64,000 nt of DNA. It comes from Neorhizobium galegae (GTDB taxonomy: Bacteria; Pseudomonadota; Alphaproteobacteria; Rhizobiales; Rhizobiaceae). Each line of letters opens with the position of its first letter. Position 1 is the stretch's first letter. Under the pieces are notes generated by a model, which ran no database searches, was not told the DNA's origin, and saw nothing but the letters and a program-made list of their open reading frames with translations. Positions 42,110 through 51,900 of the stretch are shown here, piece by piece. The stretch lies in NCBI RefSeq assembly GCF_021391675.1, contig NZ_CP090096.1, positions 1,116,001-1,180,000 of the forward strand, in the 5' to 3' direction. The position numbers and the translations under genes were made by a program.

Positions 42110-42844
42110 ATGTCCGAGGCCGAGCAGATCCTTCAGGCGCCAAGCCTGCGTGACATGCCAATCTATGAGCGGCTAAAGACCGAGATAAAGCACCGGATCG
42201 ACACCGGTGAATGGCCCGCTCATCACCGCGTCCCTTCTGAAAATGAAATTGCCCAGACGCTGAACGTCAGCCGCATGACGGCCAATCGCGCCTTGCGAGA
42301 ACTTGCCATGGAAGGCGTCATCGTCAGGGTCCAGGGCCGCGGTTCTTTTGTGGCCAAAAAGAAGCGAAGCGCGCCGTTTCTGGGCGTTCGCAATATCGCC
42401 GACGAAATTGCCGAGCGAGGCTCCACCCACAGGTCTCAGGTCATCCTGGCCCAGACTGAGGTTTGCGGGCATGAGCTCGCGGAAGCCATGAACATCGAGG
42501 TCGGCTTGCCGGCCTTCCATTCCGTCATCCTTCATCACGAAGATGACGTGCCGATCCAGCTGGAGGATCGCTTCGTCAACCCTGCCGTGGCGCCTGACTA
42601 TCTCGATCAGAATTTTCAGGAAATGACCCCCAATGCCTATCTGACGCGAATAGCACCGATCTCGCATACGGAACAATTCGTTGAGGCGGTGTCTCCGCAG
42701 CCGTGGGAATGCAGGCATCTTGCGATTGCGCGATCCGAGGCCTGCCTGCTGATCCGCCGGCGCACCTGGTCAACCGGCCAGATCGTCACCTCTGTGCGCC
42801 TTCTCTACCCCGGCAGCCGCTACCGGCTGGAAAACAGCTCATAA
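42110..42844 (+). CDS. hutC: HutC-type histidine utilization repressor (GntR/UTRA family)
   Basis: A 244-residue repressor. The GntR winged helix is at about 20-85 (HHRVPSENEIAQTLNVSRMTANRALRELAMEGVIVRVQGRGSFV); the UTRA effector domain follows (about 95-240) with FLGVRNIADEIAERGSTHRSQV, HHEDDVPIQLEDRFVNPAVAPDYL and SHTEQFVEAVSPQ. In HutC proteins the UTRA domain senses urocanate. AAGGAG lies 9 bp before the ATG. It is divergent from the hutF relic and the HutXWV genes. Since no urocanase is encoded here, any inducer would have to come from another locus. Confidence 0.9.
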   Translation: MSEAEQILQAPSLRDMPIYERLKTEIKHRIDTGEWPAHHRVPSENEIAQTLNVSRMTANRALRELAMEGVIVRVQGRGSFVAKKKRSAPFLGVRNIADEIAERGSTHRSQVILAQTEVCGHELAEAMNIEVGLPAFHSVILHHEDDVPIQLEDRFVNPAVAPDYLDQNFQEMTPNAYLTRIAPISHTEQFVEAVSPQPWECRHLAIARSEACLLIRRRTWSTGQIVTSVRLLYPGSRYRLENSS

Positions 42845-43110
42845 ACTTGTTGAGAATGTCGCGCGGCCTCGCGACGCCCCCTCATGTCCGGTGGAAGTCA
42901 TCCGATCCGCGCACCCGTTCGTTGGTTCCGCTTCGAGTTAGGCAAAGCGCTCCCGCAGCCGATGAGCCGCGGCGACGGCAACGCGTTACAGTGGCCAACC
43001 GGGCTGCCAGAGTGCAGCGAGTGAGTCATTAAAGCGTGTCGCTGTTTTTGCGATTCATGGTTCTCAAATCAGTCCATCCGTGATTCCCTTTGATGTGAAG
43101 GGAGATCGCC

Positions 43111-43503
43111 ATGGGCAAGTCACATCCGATTGCGTTGCGTGAGCGTGTCGTAGCGTTAGTGGAAGAAGGCCATGGGCATCGGGAGGCCGCCCGGCATTTT
43201 CGGGTGTCGCCGCGTTTCGTGAACGATCTGGTGATCCTGAAGCGCGAGACAGGTTCGCTTTCGCCGCGCCGGCAGGGGCACCTTGGCGGCGGTAAGCTTT
43301 CGGCACAGCACGCGTGGGTTGGAGAGCGGCTGGCACAGAATGGCGAACTGACGCTGGACGAGCTTTGCGTGGAACTTTGCGGACGTGGCGTCATCGTCCA
43401 TCGCTCCAGTGTCGGACGGCTTCTGCATCGGCTTGGGTTGAGCCATAAAAAAAAGCCTGCAGGCCGCCGAGCAGTTGCGCCCGGAGATCGCGCGGGCGCG
43501 TGA
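43111..43503 (+). CDS. IS630 family transposase, N-terminal part (orfA)
   Basis: A 130-residue product whose first 110 residues form the helix-turn-helix DNA-binding region of IS630 transposases: IALRERVVALVEEGHGHREAARHFRVSPRFVNDLV, then LCVELCGRGVIVHRSSVGRLLHRLGLSHKKK. The ATG at 43111 follows AAGGGAGA. It ends in a run of eight A (43447-43454), after which the in-frame reading is arginine-rich and meaningless. Slippage there joins it to the catalytic half. Confidence 0.85.
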   Translation: MGKSHPIALRERVVALVEEGHGHREAARHFRVSPRFVNDLVILKRETGSLSPRRQGHLGGGKLSAQHAWVGERLAQNGELTLDELCVELCGRGVIVHRSSVGRLLHRLGLSHKKKPAGRRAVAPGDRAGA

Positions 43504-44062
43504 ACTGTGGACCGCACGGCGCAAGCCTTTCTTCAACAAAGGATTGGCCCGGCTGGTTTTTATCGACGAGACATCGACGAACACAAAGCTGACGAAGCGG
43601 TCGGGATGGTCTGCGCGAGGGCAGCGCTATCGAACGCATTCACCCTTCGGTTCGTGGAAATCCCAAACCTTCATCGCCGGGCTGCGATCCCATGGCATGG
43701 TTGCCCCCTGGATCGTTGACAGGCCGATGAACGCCCGCATCTTCGAGGCGTGGATAGAGACCCAACTCGCGCCGAACCTGTCGCCTGGAGACGTCGTCAT
43801 TCTCGACAATGTCGCCTTTCATAAGAGCGAACGGGCCGAAGAACTGGTCAGGGCAAAGGGAGCCTGGCTGCTGTTTCTGCCGCCCTATAGTCCCGACCTC
43901 AATCCCATAGAGATGGCCTTCTCAAAACTCAAGACGCTGCTGCGAAAGCGGGCTGCCCGCAGCTTCGATGCCATCACGCAAGCCCTCGGCGAAATCTGCA
44001 ATCTCTTCTCCGTCACAGAATGCAGAAACTACTTCAAAGCCGCAGGATACGAGGCAGATTAA
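43475..44062 (+). CDS. IS630 family transposase, catalytic part (orfB)
   Basis: The DDE catalytic domain: LVFIDETSTNTKLTKRSGW (first Asp), VVILDNVAFHKSERAEELV (second Asp) and LFLPPYSPDLNPIEMAFSKLK (Glu). The given start is a TTG within the open region; real synthesis likely occurs by ribosomal or transcriptional slippage at the A8 run (43447-43454), giving KKSLQAAEQLRPEIARAREL as the joint. All catalytic residues are present, so the element could still be active if the fusion is made. Confidence 0.85.
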   Translation: MRPEIARARELWTARRKPFFNKGLARLVFIDETSTNTKLTKRSGWSARGQRYRTHSPFGSWKSQTFIAGLRSHGMVAPWIVDRPMNARIFEAWIETQLAPNLSPGDVVILDNVAFHKSERAEELVRAKGAWLLFLPPYSPDLNPIEMAFSKLKTLLRKRAARSFDAITQALGEICNLFSVTECRNYFKAAGYEAD

Positions 44063-44077
44063 ACGCGACACGCTTTA

Positions 44078-45192
44078 GGTGCGTGAGCGCACTGCGTTCG
44101 TAAACCCCCAGCAGCATTGGCAATGCTTCTACCTTCACCTTGGCGACAACGGCCTCGATGTCAGCGAAGTACCTGGATGGGCCAGCGCATGTAGCACGAA
44201 ATCGGCGGCAGGCCAGAAGGTTTGGTGGGGCAGCCGCGGTAAAGTTCGAGCGCTGCGTCAGCATCGCCGTACATCAGCAGCCGGCCGCCCTCGCCAACGC
44301 GTCAGCCCGAACCCTCGACATATACTGCCCATTCGGTTGGTGAGTTTGGAGCGGCAGCGCCTGCAGCCGCCCCGAAGGGATCAAGGTCGAGCGCCGACAC
44401 ATGCGGCGGATGTGCATCAAGGAGCAGGCCGCATAGGCACGGCACGTCGAATCGCCGGCTGCCGGCGCCGCCGCAATAAGCGCGTGTGCGCCTCAGCACC
44501 TCTCCAGGCTGTTGCTCAACGTCTGGATCGCGGGGCCATCCGACCGAGCGCGAGCCGCCGAACTTTTGGGTGATCGATCAGGCTCTTGCCCACGATTTCC
44601 CGTTGGGGAATCTCCGGACGCCAGATCGGGCTGGCGCGTCTCGCCTTCATGCGCACCGCTTCGTCGCGGCACCGTCTATTTCAAGGAGCCCACGTGCGGC
44701 GTAGCCGCGACGGCGGCAGTTGCCTGGCAAGCTATGGAAATCTATCCGTGAGGTTAAACGAGGCGCAGCCTTGCGAAACAAAAGAGCCAAGGATTATCCT
44801 GCGCCGATCAAGACTAAGGGCGGTCGCCCCCAACGCCGCTTGCAGGACCAAGGGATCGGCGTGGACCAGACCTTCAAAGCGACTCTGGTCGCCCTCCCGG
44901 AATTCCGCGACCGTGTATTCGACCCGACCGAGCGGAATAGGGCCGTTGGAAAGCTCGCCTTTGATACCTTCATAGACCGTCATCATTCTGCCGATCTCCT
45001 ATGTTAAGGAACCGTATCTGTTGCGCTGCAAAATGACCAGCATAGAATAGTGCGCTGCGATTGAATTATGACAATGGTTTCGGAGGCTCTGTCCGTATCC
45101 TCGATGTCATTCAGTCCACGGCATTTTGGGAAGACGCTCGCGATCTTGCCACAGGTTTGCGCATGAACCGCCCGTATCTCGAATTGACGCGT
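44078..45192. other. 1.1-kb region without a recognised gene
   Basis: DNA between the IS630 and IS5 remnants. Several open frames exist on both strands. The only one with a credible ribosome-binding site is the 84-codon minus-strand frame at 44732-44986. A minus frame at 44302-44499 (SALDLDPFGAAAGAAAP..) looks protein-like but lacks a start signal. The region is probably debris of older genes; I cannot name any. Confidence 0.45.
44732..44986 (-). CDS. Small hypothetical protein or truncated gene (84 aa)
   Basis: The ATG at 44986 has AGGAG about 9 bp upstream. The product starts MMTVYEGIKGELSNGPIPLGRVEYTVAEF (in parts: TVYEGIKGELSNGPIPLGRV), which looks like a folded N-terminal domain, but the last 30 residues (SLDRRRIILGSFVSQGCASF) look random, as if a longer gene had been cut by a frameshift. 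No family recognised, no partner genes. Confidence 0.35.
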   Translation of the reverse strand: MMTVYEGIKGELSNGPIPLGRVEYTVAEFREGDQSRFEGLVHADPLVLQAALGATALSLDRRRIILGSFVSQGCASFNLTDRFP

Positions 45193-45216
45193 TTATTTTG
45201 CATGATCCCCAGAGTG

Positions 45217-45366
45217 GCTAGGCTGCCAACGTAGCCCGTTGCGCAGGACGAAAATGATGCCACTCAAAATCAACCGGTCATCAACGCGCGGAACCCCATG
45301 GGACAGTGGGAAATACGGCTCGATCCGGCGCATTTGCGCCTCCGACAACAACAGCAAATCACTCAT
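45217..45366 (-). pseudogene. IS5-family transposase, N-terminal fragment
   Basis: MSDLLLLSEAQMRRIEPYFPLSHGVPRVDDRLILSGIIFVLRNGLRW (in parts: LSEAQMRRIEPYFPLSHGVP and SGIIFVLRNGLRW) is the start of a common rhizobial IS5-type transposase. Homology stops at about 45217, after 50 codons, and foreign sequence follows to a stop at 45193. The catalytic domain is absent. The 5' end of the element appears to be at about 45440, where a 20-bp sequence recurs at 55294-55313. Confidence 0.8.
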
Positions 45367-45421
45367 TGCGGCGGCCTCCTTTCGATCCCGATGAATCAAA
45401 GGCAGGAGGCCGACGCAAGCA

Positions 45422-45441
45422 ATTTAATAGGTCCTGAGCCT
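45422..45441. repeat. 20-bp direct repeat, copy 1 (IS5 element end)
   Basis: ATTTAATAGGTCCTGAGCCT. It lies about 55 bp upstream of the IS5-type transposase start, so it is probably the element's terminal inverted repeat plus a few internal bases. The identical 20 bp recur in the same orientation at 55294-55313, 9.87 kb away. Confidence 0.75.
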
Positions 45442-45509
45442 TGGCTCTCGATCCTCCTAGTAACGAGCTACTAGGCCGCTCTACTCCGACATATCTCTGA
45501 GCCAGATGG

Positions 45510-45796
45510 GATATTCGGCTTGCGCCCTATATCTGGCAGCGGCGACCGGGCGCTGCGCTTCGCAGCTGATGATAGAACGTGGTCTGTATGAGCAGCCGCA
45601 AACATCAGAAAAGGACGCGCAGGTAAACAAGACCGATCGCAACGATGCCCGCGGCATAGCCCGGATGATGCGGCTCAACTGGTGCTCATCCCGAAGAAAC
45701 GCAGGGGCCGCAAATGGACGTCGAAAGCCGGTCAAAGGCAACTTGGAAAAGGCGCTTGACACAACTGCGCCGAATAGAGAAGGGGCCAGCAAATGA
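45510..45796 (+). pseudogene. IS110-family transposase remnant
   Basis: The plus frame contains QVNKTDRNDARGIARMMRLNW, the DEDD-type core of IS110/IS1111 transposases (usually KTDRRDARGIAQLMRLGW), preceded by weak similarity and followed by non-matching sequence. About 50 codons of roughly 340 survive. It adds to the IS debris in the 43.0-45.8 kb zone. Confidence 0.7.
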
Positions 45797-45806
45797 GCTG
45801 GCCCCT
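45781..45806 (-). terminator. Rho-independent terminator candidate
   Basis: A perfect 10-bp stem AGGGGCCAGC / GCTGGCCCCT with a 6-base loop lies about 50 bp after the stop of the minus-strand SGNH gene. Read on the minus strand it is followed by TTCTCTATT, a partial U-tract. Confidence 0.5.
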
Positions 45807-45854
45807 GACTTGATCTTGGTACACACCGCTCAAGAAATCGTATGATCCCCGCGA

Positions 45855-46673
45855 TCAGGGGGCCAAGTAGTCATTTACCGTCTCCCATGCGGTGGTTTGC
45901 AAAAATTTAGCTGCCTCTTCATCAAAGCCAGCTGTGTAACTGAGTCCCACCGGGTTTTTCTTGAAGATTGCTGCGTAGGTCGTCAAAGCAGCCAGATACG
46001 ACCCCGCCGCCGTCGGATGCCGCTTGTCGGCGGCATACAGGCTGATGTCAGGGCGCGCTTTGACCGATCTGGCAAATGCCAATCCCGCAGGAATAACAAG
46101 TGCTTTGTTTTCATTTCCGATGCGGGTGTAGGCTTCGGCCAATTGTTCGGTCATCTCTGGCTTGTCGAGGTAAGCCCATGACATAAAGAAAACTGGTTCT
46201 GCGCCGTTCTTCCTTACTGTCTCAGAGTGTTTTTTCGCATATTCGTAGAATATGCCCTTCAACTGCGGATGAACCGGGCACTGGCTGCAATCCATCATAA
46301 TCGCCAGGTCGAACAGGCGCTCCGGATTGTTGAAGGTGACGACGTTTTTGCTGTCGATCGTATAACGCCCCACGGCGTTAGGCCGAAAGTACGAGCCGAC
46401 ATCGTGCCAATCGAAACCAGAGCCGCTTATTGTCACCTGTGCTGAGCGTAGCTTGTATTCAGGATCAGCCGCTGCGAGGATTCTGGAGATAAACCCGCTT
46501 ATCCCGTTGTTGAAGTAAAAGAAACTATTACCGATATAGATGATGGATTCAGGACGCTCTTTTCCCGTGGTTTGAACTGCGGGTTTTAACTGTGCGAAAC
46601 TTGGCGAGCTTGCCCATAAAAGAGCGGACACGACCAATAAGGCGGCTTTTACGGAATTCTTTAGGCGCTTCAT
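45855..46673 (-). CDS. SGNH/GDSL hydrolase-like exported protein
   Basis: A 272-residue protein with a Sec signal peptide (KAALLVVSALLWASSPSFAQ, residues 7-26). SGNH marks: block I IIYIGNSFFYFNNG with the nucleophile Ser in GNS, and the C-terminal DKRHPTAAGSYLAAL, where DxxH supplies the other catalytic residues. Similar 'GNS'-type proteins (DUF4886-like) are exported esterases or lipases of unknown substrate. The ATG at 46673 has GGGAGA 8 bp upstream; 46772 is in frame but poorer. It lies 180 bp behind the metallo-hydrolase gene on the same strand, and both are exported. Confidence 0.75.
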   Translation of the reverse strand: MKRLKNSVKAALLVVSALLWASSPSFAQLKPAVQTTGKERPESIIYIGNSFFYFNNGISGFISRILAAADPEYKLRSAQVTISGSGFDWHDVGSYFRPNAVGRYTIDSKNVVTFNNPERLFDLAIMMDCSQCPVHPQLKGIFYEYAKKHSETVRKNGAEPVFFMSWAYLDKPEMTEQLAEAYTRIGNENKALVIPAGLAFARSVKARPDISLYAADKRHPTAAGSYLAALTTYAAIFKKNPVGLSYTAGFDEEAAKFLQTTAWETVNDYLAP

Positions 46674-46853
46674 TGTCTGATCTCCCTGTCCGACAAACGC
46701 GGTTGAAACTGCTTGCTCACATTGGTTGTCACCGAAGCGCGCCTGACTTCTGGACGCGATTACTGACAGCATATGCTCCTCCTCCTATTGGTGCTTTCAG
46801 GGACCGAAACGGTATGCATATGAAAATGGCCGGAGACCCGGCCATCAAAATAC

Positions 46854-47879
46854 TCATTGATATGCAGCGAGTCCGGCGGCAGCGCAGGACTGCGCTGTTT
46901 GCACATATGCTACGACCCGGTCATTGCCGATCACCCAGGGATTGCTATCCCCGCTGGACGGCTGGCTAAGCGCTGCGTTCTTCTCTAGCGTGTTGTCGAG
47001 GCCGGGATGGTTGGCAATAAGAACGTCAGCTCCGCTTTCCTTGATGACGTTCTTGAACCTTTCCGCTGACTGGACATAGGTTTTGAACCAGTTGAGCTTC
47101 TCTTCCCCCTCGGCTCCACCGAAGCCGAAGCCGGTTCCACCCCACTGTGCAACTTTCCGCTCCTTCGGTCCGTCTTTCACCGTGAAGATCGTCGACACCG
47201 TGCCGGGGGTATGACCTGGAGTCACGTAAAAGGTGAAGGAAGCTGAACCGAGACGGAAGGTCTCGCCGTCCTTAATCACCATGTCCTTCTTTGGCTTCTG
47301 GGCGGGATCACGCTTATCCTTGGCGAGGAAATCCCACTCGGCATCGGACATCATGATGCGTGCGCCATACTTATCTTGGAGATAGCGGGCACCGCCGTAG
47401 TGATCACCATGCGCGTGACCGACGATAATGTACTTGATATTTTGAGGGTCGAGCCCCTGTTCCCTCAATCCCTTCTCGACAAGAATGGGACCGGAGTCAG
47501 GATTGAGCGTATCAATGAGGACGACCCCCTCCCCCGTGTCTACGGCCCATGAGGAAGCGGAGCTTTCCCAGAACGCGTACTCGCCCACATAGTACAGGTT
47601 GTCGAAGACTTTCGCCGAGACGGCTTTTTCGATCGACTCCTTACGCGCTTCCTTCGGCTGGCCAATCTTCCCCGCATTCGCATTCTCGATGCGAGGGCAA
47701 AGCATGTTGTAGAGATTGAAATGCTGCGTCCCGGCGGCTTCAAAGGCTTTCCGGAAGTTGTCAGCAACGCTGCTGCCTTCACTTGCATTCAGCGGCGCCG
47801 GTCCGAACAAGAGACTGCATATTCCCGCGGCTAGAGCGAAGCTCCTTCTACGGTTCACGATCACCCGCGTCGATTTCAT
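46854..47879 (-). CDS. Metallo-beta-lactamase-fold hydrolase, subclass B3-like, exported
   Basis: A 341-residue protein with a signal peptide (SFALAAGICSLLFGPAPLNA, about residues 13-32). Zinc motifs: IIVGHAHGDHYGGARYL (HxHxDH, about residue 158), YVTPGHTPGTVS (about 223) and LIANHPGLDN (about 300), as in subclass B3 lactamases and related lactonases. An insert before the fold (HFNLYNMLCPRIENANAGK) is unlike classical B3 enzymes. The ATG at 47879 has GGAGG 6 bp upstream. Substrate could be a beta-lactam, a lactone or another ester; antibiotic resistance is not established. Confidence 0.85.
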   Translation of the reverse strand: MKSTRVIVNRRRSFALAAGICSLLFGPAPLNASEGSSVADNFRKAFEAAGTQHFNLYNMLCPRIENANAGKIGQPKEARKESIEKAVSAKVFDNLYYVGEYAFWESSASSWAVDTGEGVVLIDTLNPDSGPILVEKGLREQGLDPQNIKYIIVGHAHGDHYGGARYLQDKYGARIMMSDAEWDFLAKDKRDPAQKPKKDMVIKDGETFRLGSASFTFYVTPGHTPGTVSTIFTVKDGPKERKVAQWGGTGFGFGGAEGEEKLNWFKTYVQSAERFKNVIKESGADVLIANHPGLDNTLEKNAALSQPSSGDSNPWVIGNDRVVAYVQTAQSCAAAGLAAYQ

Positions 47880-48287
47880 GTGAGTTCCTCCACTATTCAA
47901 CGACAGGGAGAACAAGACACGCGTAAGCGATCGGCGAGTCTGCCGATCCCTGTATCCAAGCGTTGCTTTGAGAAGCTCGCGCTTCTCCTCCCTGCCAAAC
48001 AAATAAACGTACTATTTCGTTAATTCAAGCGATTCTGCCGACGCCCCGTTTTTTTGGTGCGTTCGCCGTTTCATGGGCAGGCGGTGCGACGTCTCCGGGC
48101 TCCGGCACAGGCAAGAATTGCGCGAGATGTTAAAGGTCGGGTGGTCGAATGCTTCGACGGCGTCATCACAGGCCCGCAAGGCCGTGCGAAGCAGCAACCC
48201 CTCCTGGCACGGGCGATCCGCGTCGCACCTTCCCGAGGCTCATCGCGAGTGGCCAAGCTTAAATGACCGAACCGCCCCCAAGGCGCG
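47880..48287. other. Stretch without a supported gene
   Basis: About 400 bp between the metallo-hydrolase gene and the tetR gene ending at 48288, both on the minus strand. It should hold the metallo-hydrolase promoter. No operator, repeat or RNA gene was seen. Confidence 0.45.
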
Positions 48288-48896
48288 TCACCCGCCCAGA
48301 GCTGACAGGATGAAGTTGATCTGCTGATCAAGACCCTGTCTGGCGACCTCGGGTTCTCGAAGCCGAGCCTCGACAAGGACCGGGTGATAAAACGACGAGA
48401 AAGCGTTCATGGCACTTCGGGCGGCTTCATCTGGATCATTCACGCAATAATCGCCTGCTTCAATTCCTTCTTCAATAATCTCCCGGACAATTGTCAGGAG
48501 ACGACTGCAATGGGCGCTCATGATCGGCCAGTTTTCCGTCGTCGCTGCGACAATCAGGTCATGAACGTGCTTCTCCTCGATGAACTGCCTTCTTCTCTCC
48601 TCATAGAGAAGATTGAAAAGCCTCCTGAGCCTATCGTGGGCCGGCGCATCTTGCCGAGCGACTGCGGCGGCCAGATGAATAGTCTGCTCGACGAAGCGGT
48701 CACAAATGCTCTCGTTGATAGCCGCCCTTGACGGGAAGAAACGGTAAACATTGGTGCTGCTCATCCTAAGGCATGAAGCTACGTCGGCCACAGATGTCTT
48801 CTGGTAACCGATGCGGCGAAAGTGCTCCTCCGCCACATCGAGGATACGCTCGCGCCACATCTCGACTTCTTTGCCCGAGCGGCCCTGTGGGATCAT
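48288..48896 (-). CDS. TetR/AcrR family transcriptional regulator
   Basis: A 202-residue repressor. The N-terminal helix-turn-helix is ILDVAEEHFRRIGYQKTSVADVASCLRMSSTNVYRFFPSRAAINE (about residues 18-62); the C-terminal effector domain is unique. The frame is open upstream into the pump gene, but the ATG at 48896 (MIPQGRSGKEVEM) fits the usual domain position. It is the third gene of the efflux operon on the minus strand, separate from the divergent TetR at 53241, so the pump may be under two regulators. Confidence 0.88.
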   Translation of the reverse strand: MIPQGRSGKEVEMWRERILDVAEEHFRRIGYQKTSVADVASCLRMSSTNVYRFFPSRAAINESICDRFVEQTIHLAAAVARQDAPAHDRLRRLFNLLYEERRRQFIEEKHVHDLIVAATTENWPIMSAHCSRLLTIVREIIEEGIEAGDYCVNDPDEAARSAMNAFSSFYHPVLVEARLREPEVARQGLDQQINFILSALGG

Positions 48897-48916
48897 GATA
48901 CGTGGCACGGACGCCC

Positions 48917-51900
48917 CTATTCCGCGGCTAGAACTGTTGGCTGCGACAGATGTTCGACCGCTTCCTCTTTCCCATCGGCTTTGGGTGGTTTGATCCGAAA
49001 CCACACGGCATAGAGGGCCGGAAGGAAGAGCAGGATCATCACGGTGCCTGCCGCCGTTCCGCCGATCAGCGTGTAGGCCATCGACCCCCAGAACACTGAG
49101 TGGGTCAGCGGTATGAATGCCAGGATCGCCGCCAGTGCAGTCAGGATTACAGGTCTTGTTCGCTGGACGGTCGCTTCGATGACCGCATGGTAGTCGTCAA
49201 GCCCGGCCGCCTGGTTCTCCTTGATCTGCTCAGTCAGGATCAGCGTATTTCGCATCAGGATGCCTGCGAGCCCGATCAATCCGAGAATAGCGTTGAAACC
49301 GAACGGCTGATTGAACAAGAGCAAGGTCGGAACCACCCCGGCAAGACCAAGCGGTGCGGTCAGCATCACCATCGTCATCGTCGATAGACTGCGAACCTGC
49401 AGGATGATGACGATCAACATAGCTGCGATCATCAATGGGAAAACCTGCACAAGGGCAACGTTGGCCTTCAGGGACTCCTCGATGTTGCCGCCCATCTCAA
49501 TGCGGTATCCAACAGGAAGCGATGCGATCAGCGGCTGAAGGGCCTTCATCACCTGCTGCGAGACCTCGGGAGGCTGTGTCGCCTCGTTGATATCGGACCT
49601 GATCGTGATGACCGGCGTCCGATCGCGACGCTTCAGGATTGGCTCCTCGAACCGGATCTCGGAATGCCCGATCTGATCGAGGGGAACCTGACGCCCATTC
49701 CGGCTCATCAGCGAAAAGTCGGCAAGCCGTGATGGATCGAGGCGGTTTTCGCCTGCGCTGCGTGCAACGACAGGCACGTTGCGGATGTTGTCGCGCACTT
49801 GAGTGACAGGAATACCGCTGAGCAGCAACTGCATCTGCTGAGCCGCCTCCGACGGTGAAAGACCGATCAGGTTAAGTCGCTCCTGATCCGGAATAAAGCG
49901 TAACACCGGCGTGCGGTTGCCCCAATCCCGGTTGGCCTGACGGACATCGGGCACAGTTTTCATAATTGCCAGAGCCTGCTCGGAAATCTTATAGAGTTTA
50001 TCCTGGTCAGGCCCCATGATCCGGAACTCGACTGGGAACGGCGTATACGGTCCAAATACGAGCTGGGTCACGCGCACGGAGGCCTCGGGAACGAGACCCT
50101 GCGATATGACGGCACGAAGGCGGTGCTTCAGTTCTTCGCGTGCATGGGCATCGGCCGTGAGAGCGACGACCTTGGCGAAGGCGGGATCAGGCAATTCCGG
50201 AGCCATGGCAAAGAAAAACCGAGGCGCGCCCTGACCAACATAACTGGTGACGATGTTTGTCTCTGGCTGAGCCTGTAGCCAGTCTTCGACTTTCTTCACC
50301 GCTGATGTTGTGGCGTCGATGCTCGTACCTTCGGGCATGCGCACTTCAACCAGCACCTCGGGACGGTCCGATGTCGGGAAGAACTGCTGCTTCACGCCAC
50401 CCATCCCGACGACTGAGACGGCCATGGTGATGCCAACCACGGCGCATACCATAAATTTATGGCGAACGGCGAGCTCGATGACGGAACGCAGGCGACGGTA
50501 GTTCGGCGTATCATAGATGGCGTGATGACCGCCCTCGACTGGCTTGATGTTCGGCAGCATCTTTACGCCAAGGTAGGGCGTAAAGGTGACAGCGACGATC
50601 CAGGATACGATCAGCGCGAAACCGACGACCCAGAAGATATTGCCAGCGTACTCGCCAGCCGTTGATTTTGCGAATCCCACGGGCATCAGTCCGATGATCG
50701 TGACCAGCGTGCCGGACAGCATAGGTGCCGCCGTATGGCTCCAGGCGTAGGCGGCCGCCTTAATGCGGTCCATACCCTCTTCCATCTTCACGACCATGAC
50801 TTCGATCGCGATGATGGCATCGTCAACCAAAAGCCCCAATGCAAGGATCAAAGCGCCGAGCGTAATGCGATCGAAGAACCGCCCTGTTTCCAGCATGATG
50901 AGGAAGACGACAGCGAGCGTCAGCGGTACGGCGAGCGCCACGACGATGCCGACGCGCCAACCGAGTGCGACCAGACTGACGAACAGCACGACGCCGAGCG
51001 CCATCGCGAACTTGAGCATGAATTCGCCGACCGCCTCGTCGATGTTGACCGCCTGATCGCTAACCTTGGTGAGCGTTATCCCCAGCGGCAATGTCTGCGC
51101 GATCGCAGCGGATCGCGCTTCAAGCGCCTTGCCGAGATCGAGACCGTTCCAGCCCGCCTGCATCACCGCTCCGAGCATGATCGCCGGTTCGCCCTCGTGG
51201 CGGATGACATAGGTGGCAGGATCCTGATAACCGCGCCGCACATCCGCGATATCGGAGAGCTTCAGCGTCCGTCCGGCGGCCACGATCGGCGTGTCGGCAA
51301 TCGCCTGCACACTGTTGTATGCCCCGTCGAACCGGATGAAGACCTGCGGCCCGCGCGTGTCGATCGATCCAGCGGGCGTGACTGTGTTCTGTCTCTGCAA
51401 AGCTGCGGCGATATCCTGGGCCGATATGCCAAGCGTTGCCAGCTTCGCGTAGGAAAACTCGACGAAGATCTGTTCGGGGCGTTCTCCGACGATGTTGATT
51501 TTCTTGATGCCCGGAACATGCAGGAGATCCTGCCGGATGATTTCCGCCTGGCGCACGAGGTCGCGCATCGGCAATCCCTTTGCCTTCAAGGCATAAAGAC
51601 CAAAGCTCACATCGGAGTATTCATCATTGACGAACGGGCCCATAACGCCCGGGGGCAAGTTTCGGGCTTCGTCACCGAGCTTCTTGCGCGCCTGATAGAA
51701 CTCCTCTTCGACGGCAGACGCCGGCGTGTTGTCCTTGAGCGTGACCGTCAGGAAGGCGTAGCCCGGTCGCGTTGTCGTCTCGACGCGGTCGTACCAGGTG
51801 AGCTCCTGGATGCGCTTTTCAAGCGGCTCGGCAACAAGGTCCTGCATTTCACGCGCAGTGGCACCTGGCCAGACCGAAGTAACAGTCAGGGTCTTGATTG

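Larger units (their letters stand above)
43030..44077 (+). mobile_element. IS630-family insertion sequence (complete)
   Basis: Bounded by perfect 13-bp inverted repeats: TAAAGCGTGTCGC at 43030-43042 and GCGACACGCTTTA at 44065-44077. The outer TA on each side is the target duplication expected for IS630. Total length is about 1.04 kb without the TA. It contains the two-frame transposase and nothing else. It lies downstream of hutC in DNA without intact genes, so no obvious gene was interrupted. Confidence 0.88.

Noticed and set aside
46854..47879. Calling the metallo-hydrolase a carbapenemase
   Set aside because: The zinc motifs are shared by lactonases and other hydrolases, and the N-terminal segment differs from known B3 enzymes; the substrate cannot be read from the sequence.
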